Assembly: GCA_025458755.1 (NCBI GenBank) | Contig: JALORT010000055.1 | Span: 1 to 8,969 of the forward strand | Source: Methylotetracoccus sp. | GTDB lineage: Bacteria; Pseudomonadota; Gammaproteobacteria; Methylococcales; Methylococcaceae | Direction of reading: 5' to 3' | DNA: 8,969 nt | In this document: positions 1 through 7,921 of the stretch, in pieces | Layout: each line of letters starts with the position of its first letter | Position numbering within the stretch: the first letter of the stretch is position 1 | Program-made: the position numbers and the translations under genes | Notes under the pieces: model-generated | What the model was told of the DNA's origin: nothing | Databases searched by the model: none | What the model saw: the letters and a program-made list of their open reading frames with translations, nothing else

Positions 1-714
1 TATCAGAACCTCGTCGGCTTTCTTGACCAGCGTGTTGAACTTCACTCCGATTTCGCACTGACCAGCCGTCGCCACTTCGTGATGGTGGACTTCGACGCCC
101 ATCCCCATCTCTTCGAGGGTGTTACACATCGCGGAACGAATGTCCTGCAGCGAATCCACCGGGGGTACCGGAAAATAGCCGCCCTTTACGCCAGGACGGT
201 GACCGATGTTGCCGTCTTCATAGACTTTCTCGGAATTCCAGCCCGCCTCTTCCGAGTCGACCTTGAAAAAGGCCCCCTCCATGCTGGCACCCCATCGCAC
301 ATCATCGAAGATGAAGAATTCGTTTTCCGGACCGAAGAACGCCGTGTCACCGATCCCCGAAGATTTCAGATAAGCCTCGGCGCGCTTCGCAATCGAACGC
401 GGATCACGCTCATAGCCTTGCATGGTCGACGGTTCGACGATATCACACCGCAAGATCAGGGTCGCATCGTCGAAGAAGGGGTCCATCACGGCAGTCGCGG
501 GGTCGGGCATCAAGATCATGTCCGATTCATTGATACCCTTCCAACCGGCGATGGAAGAACCGTCGAACATTTTGCCGTCTTCAAACAAATCTTCATCGAC
601 AGTGGAGACCGGGGCCGTCACATGCTGTTCCTTACCGCGGGTATCACAGAAACGGAAATCGACGTATTTGACTTCCTTCTCCTTGATCATTTGCAGGACT
701 TCTTTCGGTGTCAT
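1..714 (-). CDS. glnA: Glutamine synthetase type I, N-terminal half (partial at left edge)
   Basis: Cytosolic glutamine synthetase makes glutamine from glutamate, ammonia and ATP, the entry point for ammonia assimilation. The 238 visible codons are about half of the usual ~470 residues; the rest lies beyond base 1. The protein starts [20 protein letters not shown] and closely follows enterobacterial GlnA from memory. The beta-grasp domain spans roughly residues 14-97, with [14 protein letters not shown] near 48-61. The catalytic domain then begins, with metal-ligand glutamates in FGPENEFF (E130, E132), the [15 protein letters not shown] stretch near 171-185, and [10 protein letters not shown] near 210-219. 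The ATG at 712-714 is chosen because a strong GAGGGGAG ribosome site lies just upstream and the N-terminus aligns with the family. The gene has its own control region (sigma-54 promoter and NtrC-like sites) between it and the upstream Nudix gene. The adenylylation tyrosine of the class lies outside the window, so it cannot be checked. Confidence 0.97.
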   Translation of the reverse strand, partial: MTPKEVLQMIKEKEVKYVDFRFCDTRGKEQHVTAPVSTVDEDLFEDGKMFDGSSIAGWKGINESDMILMPDPATAVMDPFFDDATLILRCDIVEPSTMQGYERDPRSIAKRAEAYLKSSGIGDTAFFGPENEFFIFDDVRWGASMEGAFFKVDSEEAGWNSEKVYEDGNIGHRPGVKGGYFPVPPVDSLQDIRSAMCNTLEEMGMGVEVHHHEVATAGQCEIGVKFNTLVKKADEVLI

Positions 715-718
715 TCTT

Positions 719-726
719 CTCCCCTC
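719..726 (-). promoter_or_regulatory. Shine-Dalgarno of glnA
   Basis: Read on the minus strand, GAGGGGAG sits 4 nt before the glnA ATG. This is the clearest ribosome-binding site in the window, and it fixes the glnA start and fits a highly expressed gene. Confidence 0.8.
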
Positions 727-761
727 TTGGGATATTTAGGAAAATCTCGAGCATAGCTGTA

Positions 762-777
762 AGCACGAAACATGCCA
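762..777 (-). promoter_or_regulatory. Sigma-54 (-24/-12) promoter of glnA
   Basis: On the minus strand the sequence is TGGCATGTTTCGTGCT. It matches the RpoN consensus TGGCAyr-N4-TTGCw in its invariant parts: GG (776-775) and GC (764-763), with exactly 10 bases between the two dinucleotides. The predicted transcription start is about 12 bases past the GC, near 751, giving a leader of roughly 37 nt before the glnA ATG. glnA is a classic NtrC/sigma-54 target in proteobacteria, so position, orientation and gene agree. I did not see a convincing sigma-70 promoter in the same region. Confidence 0.8.
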
Positions 778-840
778 TCCGCTCGCCATCGGATCGACTT
801 GACGTGATCGACGCTGGATTCCTCCGACGCGGCGACCCAT

Positions 841-897
841 GCACCATTTTCTCCCAGATTGGTGCGCAATGCACCGTTTTAGGGCTTTGCTCGGTGC
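841..897 (-). promoter_or_regulatory. Cluster of NtrC-like half-sites upstream of glnA
   Basis: Four GCACC/GGTGC half-sites lie here: GCACC 841-845, GGTGC 861-865, GCACC 871-875 and GGTGC 893-897 (plus-strand reading). The enterobacterial NtrC site is GCACC-N5-GGTGC. On the minus strand, GCCCT-N5-GGTGC (871-885) and GCACC-N5-GGGAG (851-865) are imperfect matches. The cluster lies about 90 to 146 bp upstream of the predicted sigma-54 start, the distance at which NtrC enhancers sit in E. coli glnA (near -108 and -140). Half-site copies recur at 30 and 32 bp, close to three helical turns. Which halves pair into dimer sites is ambiguous, because no site is a perfect palindrome in the canonical orientation; GGTGC-N5-GCACC (861-875) is perfect but inverted. 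Confidence 0.6.
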
Positions 898-908
898 GGG
901 GTGAGACG

Positions 909-1910
909 TTACAGGAAACCGCGGATCCCGGCAATGCCCTGAGCTCCGCACGCGCGCGCCTGCGGCAAATCGTCCACAGACAGCCCGCCCAGCGCAAAGA
1001 CCGGGATGTTGACCTGTGCTACCCACGCGGCGAAAGCCGGCCAACCGAGCGGATTACGATCGGGATGGGTCAACGTCCGCGCGACCGGCGACAGCACGGC
1101 GAAATCCAGCCCGACACGTTCCGCCTGCTGCAATTCGGCCAGATCATGACAGGAAGCGGCCACCCACCGCGCACCGCTCAGCGGGCGCTCGCGAAGCTGC
1201 ATCAGCCTGGAGGCATTCAGCTGAACGCCGTCGGCGTCCAGCTCATGCGCCACCGCTGGGTCGGCGTTGAGCAGCAGCAGAATGTCGCGTACTCGGCAGT
1301 AGGCGAGGGCGCGTGCCGCAAACACACGGTAGTGTCCAGCGGCGGCCAATCGCTTGGCGCGCAACTGAATCATCCGAAGTCCCTGCGCCGCCAATCGCAT
1401 CAGCAATCCGAAAAGCTCCTCCGGATCATCAGAGTCTGCGTCCAGGATCGCATACCGGTCGGGGAGACGCGCGGCGGTGGCTATGGGGCGATTCGCGGCG
1501 GGAAACGCGATGTACGGCAAGTCCTCCGGGTCGACCCAGCGCAAGACCTGACCTTGCAAACCGCTCGGGTCACCGCTGAACGACGTCACTTGCCAAACAT
1601 CCAGCAGAACCCGCCGTTCCGGATACCGATGACGGACCGTAATCAGCGGCGATGCGACAGTCGCCTCGATACCCAGTTCTTCCCGCAGTTCGCGGCGCAA
1701 CGCATCAGGCGTCGATTCGCCATGCTCGAGCTTCCCGCCGGGAAACTCCCAGCAACCCGCCAAGTGGGTACCCGGCTGCCGCCGGGCGATCAAGACTTGA
1801 TGACGCGCATTGCGGACGACACCGACGGCGACGTGCAGCCAGCCGGCTCCGCCTTCGGAGATCGGCAGTACCCGTTGATCAAGTGCGGTATTCCGCGTTG
1901 ATCCGGACAT
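909..1910 (-). CDS. Nudix hydrolase (MutT-like) fused to a ThiE-like domain
   Basis: A 333-residue two-domain protein. Residues ~24-145 form a MutT-type Nudix domain with an intact Nudix box (G59, E65, then R73-E-L-R-E-E-L-G-I81; catalytic glutamates E74, E77, E78). It probably hydrolyses oxidised nucleoside triphosphates such as 8-oxo-dGTP in the cytosol. Residues ~150-333 resemble thiamine-phosphate synthase: MIQLRAK (180-186), LLLNAD, DADGVQLNASRL and FALGGL motifs. Several ThiE active-site positions look altered: IND is LNA, the HLGQxD aspartate is missing, and the TxTK lysine is histidine in TLTH. TMP synthase activity is therefore doubtful. The fusion is known in gammaproteobacteria next to secA/argJ (e.g. 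Pseudomonas). The ATG at 1908-1910 overlaps the argJ 3' end by 32 nt with only a weak ribosome site, suggesting translational coupling. An internal start closer to GWLHVAVGVV cannot be excluded, though I see no good one. Confidence 0.9.
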   Translation of the reverse strand: MSGSTRNTALDQRVLPISEGGAGWLHVAVGVVRNARHQVLIARRQPGTHLAGCWEFPGGKLEHGESTPDALRRELREELGIEATVASPLITVRHRYPERRVLLDVWQVTSFSGDPSGLQGQVLRWVDPEDLPYIAFPAANRPIATAARLPDRYAILDADSDDPEELFGLLMRLAAQGLRMIQLRAKRLAAAGHYRVFAARALAYCRVRDILLLLNADPAVAHELDADGVQLNASRLMQLRERPLSGARWVAASCHDLAELQQAERVGLDFAVLSPVARTLTHPDRNPLGWPAFAAWVAQVNIPVFALGGLSVDDLPQARACGAQGIAGIRGFL

Positions 1911-3081
1911 ACTCGTACGACAGGTCGCAGGTCAACACCGTACAGCTCGCGTCGCCTCGCCCCAGCGCAATCCGAACGGTAATCTCCGACCGATTCATGA
2001 CTTCTTGGCCGGCGGCTTCGGTATAGCTCGGCGCGCGCTCTCCGCCGATGACAATGGGGACGTCACCCAACCACAGGGCGACCCGGCCGATCTCCAACTC
2101 GGGACAATGTGATCGGCCCACTGCTGCCAGAATGCGCCCCCAATTCGGGTCGCTCGCAAAAAATGCCGTCTTCACCAACGGTGAATGGGCCACCGTTTTC
2201 GCGACCTCGCACGCTTCGGCCACATCGCGCGCCTGCTCGACGACGATTCGGATCAATTTCGTCGCGCCCTCACCATCGCGAACAATCGCCTCGGCCAGCT
2301 CGGCGCAGACGCCGGTCAATGCGTCCTTGAAAGCGGAATAGCCGGCCGTTCCAGCGGCCAGAGCCGATGCCGAGGAAGCACCGCTCGCGAAAATCGCACA
2401 GGCGTCATTAGTCGAGGTGTCCCCGTCCACGGTGATACCGTTGAACGTTGCGGCGACCGCTTCGGCGAGGCATGGCTGCAGCACGTGCCGGTCGACCCGC
2501 GCATCCGTGCCGATGAAGGCCAGCATGGTCGCCATGCTCGGCTGGATCATGCCCGCACCCTTGGCAATCCCGGTCATCGTAATGGTACGACCTTCGATCT
2601 CGAACCGCCGACTGGCTAATTTCGGGCGGGTATCCGTCGTCACGATGGCCTTCGATGCCCGCTCCCATCCAGACTCGCTCAGCGCCTCCACCGCATCGGG
2701 CAATGCCGCTTCAATCTTTTCGACCGGAAGGTATTCACCGATGACGCCGGTAGAAAAAGGCAAGACCTGATGTGGTTGACCATCCACCAAACCGGCCAAC
2801 AACGAACAGCAGCGCCGCGCGTCCTGCAGTCCGCGTTCACCGGTCCCGGCATTGGCGTTCCCGGAGTTGACCAGCATCCATCGCGGCGGCGAAGTGAGAT
2901 GCTCGCGGGCGACGACGACCGGAGCGGCGCAAAACGCGTTGCGGGTAAACACCGCAGCAGCGCTTCCACCGGCGCTCATTTCGATGATCGTTAAGTCGTC
3001 GCGATCCGCGCGCTTGATCGCCGCTGCTGCGGAACCGAGCCGGATGCCGGAGACCGGAAAAATGGCTGACGTCTCGACCAC
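1879..3081 (-). CDS. argJ: Arginine biosynthesis protein ArgJ (ornithine acetyltransferase)
   Basis: ArgJ moves the acetyl group from N-acetylornithine to glutamate, releasing ornithine and regenerating N-acetylglutamate in the cyclic arginine pathway. Bifunctional members also make N-acetylglutamate from acetyl-CoA, and sequence alone does not decide which type this is. At 400 residues it is full length for the family. The precursor self-cleaves before the threonine of KGAGMIQPSMATML (Thr185, the catalytic nucleophile), giving alpha and beta chains. Other family marks are LVNSGNANAGTG (70-81), STGVIG (110-115, containing the Thr-Gly of the oxyanion hole), TVDGDTSTNDA and FFASDPNWGRILAAVGR near the C-terminus. 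The start is GTG at 3079-3081, preceded by AGGCGG with 5-nt spacing. It lies 9 nt after the secA stop, so the two genes are very probably co-transcribed and coupled. The 3' end overlaps the Nudix gene. Confidence 0.96.
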   Translation of the reverse strand: MVETSAIFPVSGIRLGSAAAAIKRADRDDLTIIEMSAGGSAAAVFTRNAFCAAPVVVAREHLTSPPRWMLVNSGNANAGTGERGLQDARRCCSLLAGLVDGQPHQVLPFSTGVIGEYLPVEKIEAALPDAVEALSESGWERASKAIVTTDTRPKLASRRFEIEGRTITMTGIAKGAGMIQPSMATMLAFIGTDARVDRHVLQPCLAEAVAATFNGITVDGDTSTNDACAIFASGASSASALAAGTAGYSAFKDALTGVCAELAEAIVRDGEGATKLIRIVVEQARDVAEACEVAKTVAHSPLVKTAFFASDPNWGRILAAVGRSHCPELEIGRVALWLGDVPIVIGGERAPSYTEAAGQEVMNRSEITVRIALGRGDASCTVLTCDLSYEYVRINAEYRT

Positions 3082-3086
3082 CGATA

Positions 3087-3092
3087 CCGCCT
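3087..3092 (-). promoter_or_regulatory. Shine-Dalgarno of argJ overlapping the secA stop
   Basis: AGGCGG on the minus strand lies 5 nt before the GTG start and overlaps the TAG stop of secA (3091-3093). It supports the GTG start and suggests ribosomes finishing secA help initiate argJ. Confidence 0.55.
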
Positions 3093-5808
3093 AGGCCAGC
3101 TTGCCGTGACAATTCTTGTATTTCTTGCCCGAACCGCATGGACAAGCTTCGTTCCGGCCTATTTTCCGCTCGTCGCGCACGAAGGGTTTGACCTCGGCTT
3201 TCTTCTTTTCCGGCTCCGGCTCCTCGGCCGCATCTTCTTCCAGCGCCGTGATCTCCGCGTGCTGATACTGGATGTTTTCAACCGGCGCCTGCACCTGCTC
3301 TTCCATGACTTTGATCTCATCTTCACTGCGCACCTGCACGCGCGATACGATGCTGATGAACTCCGCCTTGATGCTTTCGAGCATCGACGTGAACATCTCG
3401 AAGGCCTCCCGCTTGTATTCCTGCTTCGGGTCTTTTTGCGCATACCCGCGAAGATGAATGCCCTGGCGCAGGTGATCCATCGCAGCAAGGTGTTCCTTCC
3501 ACGCGTTATCCAGCACTTGCAGCAGCACCGATTTCTCGAAATGGTGCATGATCGACGGACCGATCGCGGCCACCTTGGCCTGATAAATGTCCTCGACGCG
3601 CGCCAGAATCGTGTCCCTGAGTTTCTCCTCATGCAGGTTCGGGTCCTGATCGAGCCAGACCCCCACCGGCACGTGCGCCCCCAATTCGCGCTCGAGAGCG
3701 TCTTCCAGACCCTTGACGTTCCACTGCTCTTCCATCGTCATCGGCGGGATGTACTGATCGATCAGGCTTCTGACCACATCACCCCGCATGTCGCTGACCG
3801 TGCCCGAGATGTCCTCCGCCTCCATCAAGTCCTCGCGCATGTGGTAGATCACTTTGCGCTGATCGTTGGCGACGTTGTCATATTCCAACAATTGTTTCCG
3901 GATATCGAAGTTGCGGGCTTCGACCTTGCGCTGGGCGTTCTCGATCGCGCGGGTCACCCACGGATGTTCGATCGCCTCGCCCTCCTGCATCCCCAGGCGC
4001 TGCATCAGCATGGCCACACGTTCCGAGGCGAAGATTCGCATCAAGGGATCTTCGAGCGCGAGGTAAAACCGGGTCGACCCTGGATCGCCCTGGCGACCGG
4101 AACGGCCCCGCAGCTGATTGTCGACCCGCCGCGATTCGTGGCGCTCCGACCCGATCACATGAAGCCCTCCAGCGTCGACGACTTGCGCGTGGCGCTGCTG
4201 CCATTCGCGGCGCAGCGCCTCGATCGCCGCAGATTCGGCGGCTCCGGACTGGGTGATGTCCTCATCCAGACTGCCACCGAGAACGATGTCGGTGCCGCGG
4301 CCGGCCATATTGGTCGCGATAGTGACGGACCCGGGGCGGCCGGCTTGAGCGATGATGTGCGCTTCCCGTTCGTGATGCTTGGCATTCAGCACCTGGTGGG
4401 CGATGCCGGCTTGTTGCAGCAGCCCCGACAGCACCTCGGAGCTTTCGATGGACGCGGTGCCAACCAGCACGGGCTGGCCGCGGGCGACACACTCCTTGAT
4501 GTCCTCGATAATCGCCTGATACTTTTCCCGTATGGTGAGGTAGACCACATCACCGAAATCCTTGCGAACCATCGGTTGGTTGGTCGGAATGACGACGACT
4601 TCGAGACCGTAGATCTGATGAAACTCCGGTGCTTCCGTATCGGCGGTACCGGTCATGCCGGACAGTTTCGAGTAGAGCCGGAAGTAATTCTGGAACGTGA
4701 TCGACGCCAGCGTCTGATTCTCGTTCTGGACCGTCACGCCCTCCTTTGCTTCCACCGCCTGATGGAGTCCTTCCGACCAACGCCGCCCCGGCATCGCGCG
4801 CCCGGTAAATTCATCGATGATGATGATCTGATCATCCCGTACGATGTATTCCACATCCTTCTGAAACAGCGCATGCGCCCGCAACGACGCATTGATGTAA
4901 TGCATCAGCCGGATGTTGACCGCGTCGTACAGACTCTCGTTGGGATTGATCAGTCCGGTCTGCACGAGCAACTTCTCGATACGCTCATGCCCTTCCTCGG
5001 TCAGAAAGACTTGACGCTGTTTTTCATCCACCGAATAGTCGCCGGGCGCACCTTCCTTTTCCTGCCGGGTCAGCAGCGGAATCAGTTTTTGCACCTTGTG
5101 GTAGAGGTCGCTGCGATCTTCGGTGGGCCCGGAAATAATCAGCGGAGTCCTGGCCTCGTCGATCAGAATGGAGTCGACTTCATCGACAATCGCAAAGTGA
5201 CGCCCGCGCTGCACCCGCTGATCAAGCGCAAAAGCCATGTTGTCACGCAGGTAATCGAACCCGAACTCATTATTGGTTCCGTAGGTAATATCCGCTGCAT
5301 AAGCCTCACGCCGCTCCTCCGGCGATAAATTCGCCACGATGACCCCCGTGGTCATGCCGAGGAAATGGTAGATCTTGCCCATCCAGGCAGCGTCGCGGCG
5401 AGCCAGGTAGTCGTTTACTGTGACGACATGAACGCCTTTTCTCGGAAGGGCATTCAGATAAGCGGCCAGCGTGGCGACCAGTGTCTTGCCTTCACCGGTC
5501 TTCATTTCAGCGATCTTGCCGTCGTTCAGCACCATACCGCCGATCAACTGCACGTCGAAATGGCGCATCTGCAGCACACGCTTCGAGGCTTCCCGAACCG
5601 CCGCAAACGCCTCTGGAAGCAAATCGTTCAACGCCGCTCCGGCCTCCAGACGCTCCCGAAATTCGACCGTCTTACGGCTCAATTCGTCGTCCGACAGCGC
5701 AGCGAAGGTCGATTCGAGCTGATTAATTTTCTTTACGGTCCGCCTCTTTTTCTTGATCAGCCGCTCGTTGCGGCTGCCAAGAACCTTCTTGATTAACTGC
5801 TGCAGCAT
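3091..5808 (-). CDS. secA: Preprotein translocase ATPase SecA
   Basis: SecA is the ATP-driven motor that pushes unfolded preproteins through the SecYEG channel, working at the cytoplasmic face of the inner membrane. At 905 residues it matches proteobacterial SecA (about 900). In order: N-terminal GSRNERL (11-17); Walker A in MKTGEGKTL (102-110, K108); [10 protein letters not shown] (131-140); DEVD Walker B (209-212) followed by SILIDEAR; the preprotein-binding region with [13 protein letters not shown]; the second nucleotide-binding fold with NMAGRGTDI and [14 protein letters not shown]; the helical scaffold/wing; an acidic linker ([14 protein letters not shown]); and a C-terminal zinc motif [13 protein letters not shown] (C889, C891, C900, H901) that contacts SecB and phospholipid. 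The ATG at 5806-5808 gives the typical family N-terminus, although the ribosome site is weak. It is first in a secA-argJ-Nudix cluster and divergent from uvrC. No SecM-like arrest gene precedes it. Confidence 0.98.
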   Translation of the reverse strand: MLQQLIKKVLGSRNERLIKKKRRTVKKINQLESTFAALSDDELSRKTVEFRERLEAGAALNDLLPEAFAAVREASKRVLQMRHFDVQLIGGMVLNDGKIAEMKTGEGKTLVATLAAYLNALPRKGVHVVTVNDYLARRDAAWMGKIYHFLGMTTGVIVANLSPEERREAYAADITYGTNNEFGFDYLRDNMAFALDQRVQRGRHFAIVDEVDSILIDEARTPLIISGPTEDRSDLYHKVQKLIPLLTRQEKEGAPGDYSVDEKQRQVFLTEEGHERIEKLLVQTGLINPNESLYDAVNIRLMHYINASLRAHALFQKDVEYIVRDDQIIIIDEFTGRAMPGRRWSEGLHQAVEAKEGVTVQNENQTLASITFQNYFRLYSKLSGMTGTADTEAPEFHQIYGLEVVVIPTNQPMVRKDFGDVVYLTIREKYQAIIEDIKECVARGQPVLVGTASIESSEVLSGLLQQAGIAHQVLNAKHHEREAHIIAQAGRPGSVTIATNMAGRGTDIVLGGSLDEDITQSGAAESAAIEALRREWQQRHAQVVDAGGLHVIGSERHESRRVDNQLRGRSGRQGDPGSTRFYLALEDPLMRIFASERVAMLMQRLGMQEGEAIEHPWVTRAIENAQRKVEARNFDIRKQLLEYDNVANDQRKVIYHMREDLMEAEDISGTVSDMRGDVVRSLIDQYIPPMTMEEQWNVKGLEDALERELGAHVPVGVWLDQDPNLHEEKLRDTILARVEDIYQAKVAAIGPSIMHHFEKSVLLQVLDNAWKEHLAAMDHLRQGIHLRGYAQKDPKQEYKREAFEMFTSMLESIKAEFISIVSRVQVRSEDEIKVMEEQVQAPVENIQYQHAEITALEEDAAEEPEPEKKKAEVKPFVRDERKIGRNEACPCGSGKKYKNCHGKLA

Positions 5809-5845
5809 CTTTGACGCTTATTCCGGTACGACAATTAAACTTGCG

Positions 5846-5851
5846 ATCATA
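5846..5851 (-). promoter_or_regulatory. Probable -10 box for secA
   Basis: TATGAT on the minus strand (5 of 6 matches to TATAAT) lies 37 nt before the secA ATG, predicting a start near 5839 and a leader of about 30 nt. No good -35 hexamer is visible at 16-18 bp, so the call rests on the -10 box and its position. Confidence 0.45.
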
Positions 5852-5880
5852 CCCCAAAAGCCATGACCGAAGTAACGCCG

Positions 5881-5901
5881 CCGACGACGAGTCGCCGTCG
5901 G
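5881..5901. repeat. 21-bp near-perfect palindrome in the secA/uvrC divergent region
   Basis: CCGACG at the left end is mirrored by CGTCGG at the right end, and 9 of 10 base pairs match around the central G at 5891; the only mismatch is 5887/5895. It lies about 42-62 bp upstream of the predicted secA start and about 160 bp upstream of the predicted uvrC start. It could be an operator for a dimeric regulator or a chance GC-rich symmetry. I recognise no known operator. Confidence 0.45.
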
Positions 5902-5915
5902 GTCATGCCCGGCCG

Positions 5916-5936
5916 GCGGAAACCGGGAGGTTCCGC
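5916..5936. repeat. Inverted repeat GCGGAA...TTCCGC
   Basis: A 6-bp perfect stem (GCGGAA/TTCCGC), extended by CC/GG after a single bulged A, closes a small GGGA loop. It lies 14 bp beyond the 21-bp palindrome in the same divergent region. No T-run follows on either strand, so it does not look like an intrinsic terminator. Its function is unknown. Confidence 0.35.
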
Positions 5937-6049
5937 GGCACCATGCGGGCAGGACGGAATAGCCATCGGCCCGCGCAAAGCGGCTGGACGCACCGGCGTA
6001 CCGGGCGCCCCGCGATTCCGCCCTGAGGCTCGGGGGTGGGCCAATCCCT

Positions 6050-6055
6050 TATAAT
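6050..6055 (+). promoter_or_regulatory. Probable -10 box for uvrC-pgsA
   Basis: A perfect TATAAT in an AT-rich patch within otherwise GC-rich sequence, 25 nt before the uvrC ATG. Predicted start is near 6062, with a leader of about 19 nt. No clear -35 hexamer is present at 16-18 bp. The box lies downstream of an in-frame GTG at 6036, which argues against that codon being the uvrC start. Confidence 0.5.
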
Positions 6056-6080
6056 AAGTGCTCCACGATGCTGTGCGCCG

Positions 6081-7919
6081 ATGAACACCGAAGAGATCAC
6101 CCCGCCCTTCAATGCCTCCGATTTCGTCCAGACCCTGACCCACCGGCCAGGCGTCTACCGGATGCTGGATCGCAGCGGCGAAGTCATCTACGTCGGCAAG
6201 GCGAAGAATCTCCGGAAGCGCGTGGCCAGTCACTTTAGTCTGAAGGAGAATTCTCCGAAACAGCGTGCCATGGTGGCACGGGTCCACCGTGTGGAGGTGA
6301 CGGTCACCCACACCGAGCGGGAAGCTCTGCTGCTCGAGAATCAATTGATCAAGGCGCATCGCCCCCGCTACAACATCAATCTCCGAGACGACAAAAGCTA
6401 TCCCTACATTCATGTGTCTACCGATCAGGACTTCCCGCGGGTGAGCTTTTACCGCGGCGCCAAGCGAAAACAAGGACGCTATTTCGGCCCCTTTGCCAAT
6501 GCCAGTGCCGTCCGCGAGAGCTTGAAATTGCTGCAGAAGGTGTTCCGCGTCCGGCAGTGCCGGGACTCATTCTTCAAGAACCGGGGCCGGCCGTGCCTGC
6601 AATACCAGATCAATCGTTGCACCGCCCCCTGTGTCCGCCGGATCGATGCCGCTGCGTATGCCCGTGATGTGACCGATACGATCGTGTTTCTGGAAGGACG
6701 GGGTGAGCACCTGATTACCGACTTGGTGCAGCGCATGGAGCTGGCTGCGGGTCAGCAAAACTTCGAGCAGGCGGCGCGGTACCGTGATCAGATTGCCACA
6801 CTGCGGGGCATCCTCGCCAAGCAGTCCATCGAGGGAGAACGCGGTGACCTCGATATCATCGCCTGTGCCTGTTTCGGCTCCATGGCGTGTGTTCAGGTGC
6901 TGTTTGTCAGAAACGGACAACAGATCGGCGACCAAGCGTTTTTGGTACCTGTGCCTGAAGACAATGACGCCGCCCACGTCATCGCCGCATTCATTCCGCA
7001 ATACTACCTGGAGCGGCCTATACCGCGGGAGCTGTTGATCAGCCATGAGGTGGAGGATCGCCCACTGCTGACCGAAGTGCTGACACAGCAGGCGGGACAC
7101 CCGGTCACGATCAGTGCACACCTCCGGGGCGAACGGCTTCGGCGTCTCGGGCTGGCGGTGACCAATGCGGAAAGTCTCTTGGCTTCGCGGCTGTCAGCCC
7201 GCACCGATCTAACGGAACGGTTTTCGGCGCTGACCGCCGCACTAAGCATGGAAACGCCCTGCACCCGACTGGAATGTTTTGACATCAGCCACACCGTGGG
7301 CGAGCAAACGGTCGCGTCCTGCGTCGTGTTCGACCGCGACGGTCCGTTAAAATCAGCGTATCGGCGGTTCAATATCGAAGGCATTACCCCCGGCGACGAT
7401 TATGCCGCGCTGGCGCAAGCCGTCAGGCGCCGTTACCAACGCATCAAAAAGGGCGAAATTCCGCAGCCCGACGTGTTGTTCATCGACGGCGGCAAAGGTC
7501 AAGTCGCAGCCACCTGCGAGGCGCTGTCCGCCCTCGGCATGGGCGATGTCGTGATCGTCGGGGTCGCGAAAGGACCGGACCGCCGTCCGGGCATGGAAGA
7601 CCTATTCCGCGCGCGCCGAAACGAAAGAATCATCCTGCCGACGAGTTCTCCGGCACGATTGCTGATCCAGCAACTCAGGGATGAGGCGCACCGGTTCGCG
7701 GTCGCCGGACACCGGCAGCGGCGAAAGAAGGCCAGCCACCAGTCGGTACTGGAAACCGTGGAAGGGCTGGGTCCCAAACGGCGACAGATGCTGCTGAAAC
7801 ATTTCGGCGGCTTGCGGGAGATCAGCCGCGCCGGGATCGACGCTTTGCGGGGGGTGCAGGGCATCGATCATCAACTGGCGGAGCGCATTTACGCCACATT
7901 CCATCACCACGAACTCTAA
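6081..7919 (+). CDS. uvrC: Excinuclease ABC subunit C (UvrC)
   Basis: UvrC makes both incisions around a DNA lesion in nucleotide excision repair after UvrA and UvrB load. At 612 residues from the chosen ATG it has the usual length. The N-terminal GIY-YIG nuclease (3' incision) reads RPGVYRMLD...EVIYVGKAKNLRKR (22-46). Four cysteines, C160, C172, C180 and C184, have the 12/8/4 spacing of the iron-sulphur ligands reported for E. coli UvrC. The UVR UvrB-binding helix pair spans ~212-245 (NFEQAARYRDQI). The RNase H-like 5' nuclease has D401 in ECFDISH, D469 in FIDGGKGQ and H537 in DEAHRF. Tandem helix-hairpin-helix DNA-binding motifs end the protein (~556-608, EGLGPKRRQMLL, GVQGIDHQLA). The frame is open back to a GTG at 6036, but that precedes the likely promoter, and ATG 6081 gives the family-like N-terminus. 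The ribosome site is weak. pgsA follows after 2 nt. Confidence 0.97.
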   Translation: MNTEEITPPFNASDFVQTLTHRPGVYRMLDRSGEVIYVGKAKNLRKRVASHFSLKENSPKQRAMVARVHRVEVTVTHTEREALLLENQLIKAHRPRYNINLRDDKSYPYIHVSTDQDFPRVSFYRGAKRKQGRYFGPFANASAVRESLKLLQKVFRVRQCRDSFFKNRGRPCLQYQINRCTAPCVRRIDAAAYARDVTDTIVFLEGRGEHLITDLVQRMELAAGQQNFEQAARYRDQIATLRGILAKQSIEGERGDLDIIACACFGSMACVQVLFVRNGQQIGDQAFLVPVPEDNDAAHVIAAFIPQYYLERPIPRELLISHEVEDRPLLTEVLTQQAGHPVTISAHLRGERLRRLGLAVTNAESLLASRLSARTDLTERFSALTAALSMETPCTRLECFDISHTVGEQTVASCVVFDRDGPLKSAYRRFNIEGITPGDDYAALAQAVRRRYQRIKKGEIPQPDVLFIDGGKGQVAATCEALSALGMGDVVIVGVAKGPDRRPGMEDLFRARRNERIILPTSSPARLLIQQLRDEAHRFAVAGHRQRRKKASHQSVLETVEGLGPKRRQMLLKHFGGLREISRAGIDALRGVQGIDHQLAERIYATFHHHEL

Positions 7920-7921
7920 GA

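Noticed and set aside
79..756. Plus-strand open frame opposite glnA
   Set aside because: The minus strand encodes clear GlnA, so the plus-strand frame is an antisense shadow.
861..875. GGTGC-N5-GCACC as a terminator for the Nudix gene
   Set aside because: The stem is only 5 bp and is not followed by a T-run on the minus strand. The NtrC half-site explanation fits better.
708..1901. A 397-codon plus-strand open frame opposite the Nudix/ThiE gene
   Set aside because: Its translation is Arg/Gln-rich with no family motifs, and the minus strand carries an intact Nudix box and ThiE-like motifs. It also runs across the glnA promoter.
3106..5328. A 740-codon open frame antisense to secA
   Set aside because: It lies wholly within the opposite strand of an unmistakable secA, and its translation has no recognisable domain. 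Long antisense open frames are common opposite GC-rich genes.
5863..6054. A possible 63-residue small protein in the secA/uvrC divergent region
   Set aside because: It has no ribosome site, a low-complexity Pro/Arg/Gly-rich product, and it runs through the probable uvrC -10 box.
6036..6080. A GTG start 15 codons upstream of the chosen uvrC ATG
   Set aside because: It lies upstream of the TATAAT box, and the added residues do not look like a UvrC N-terminus.
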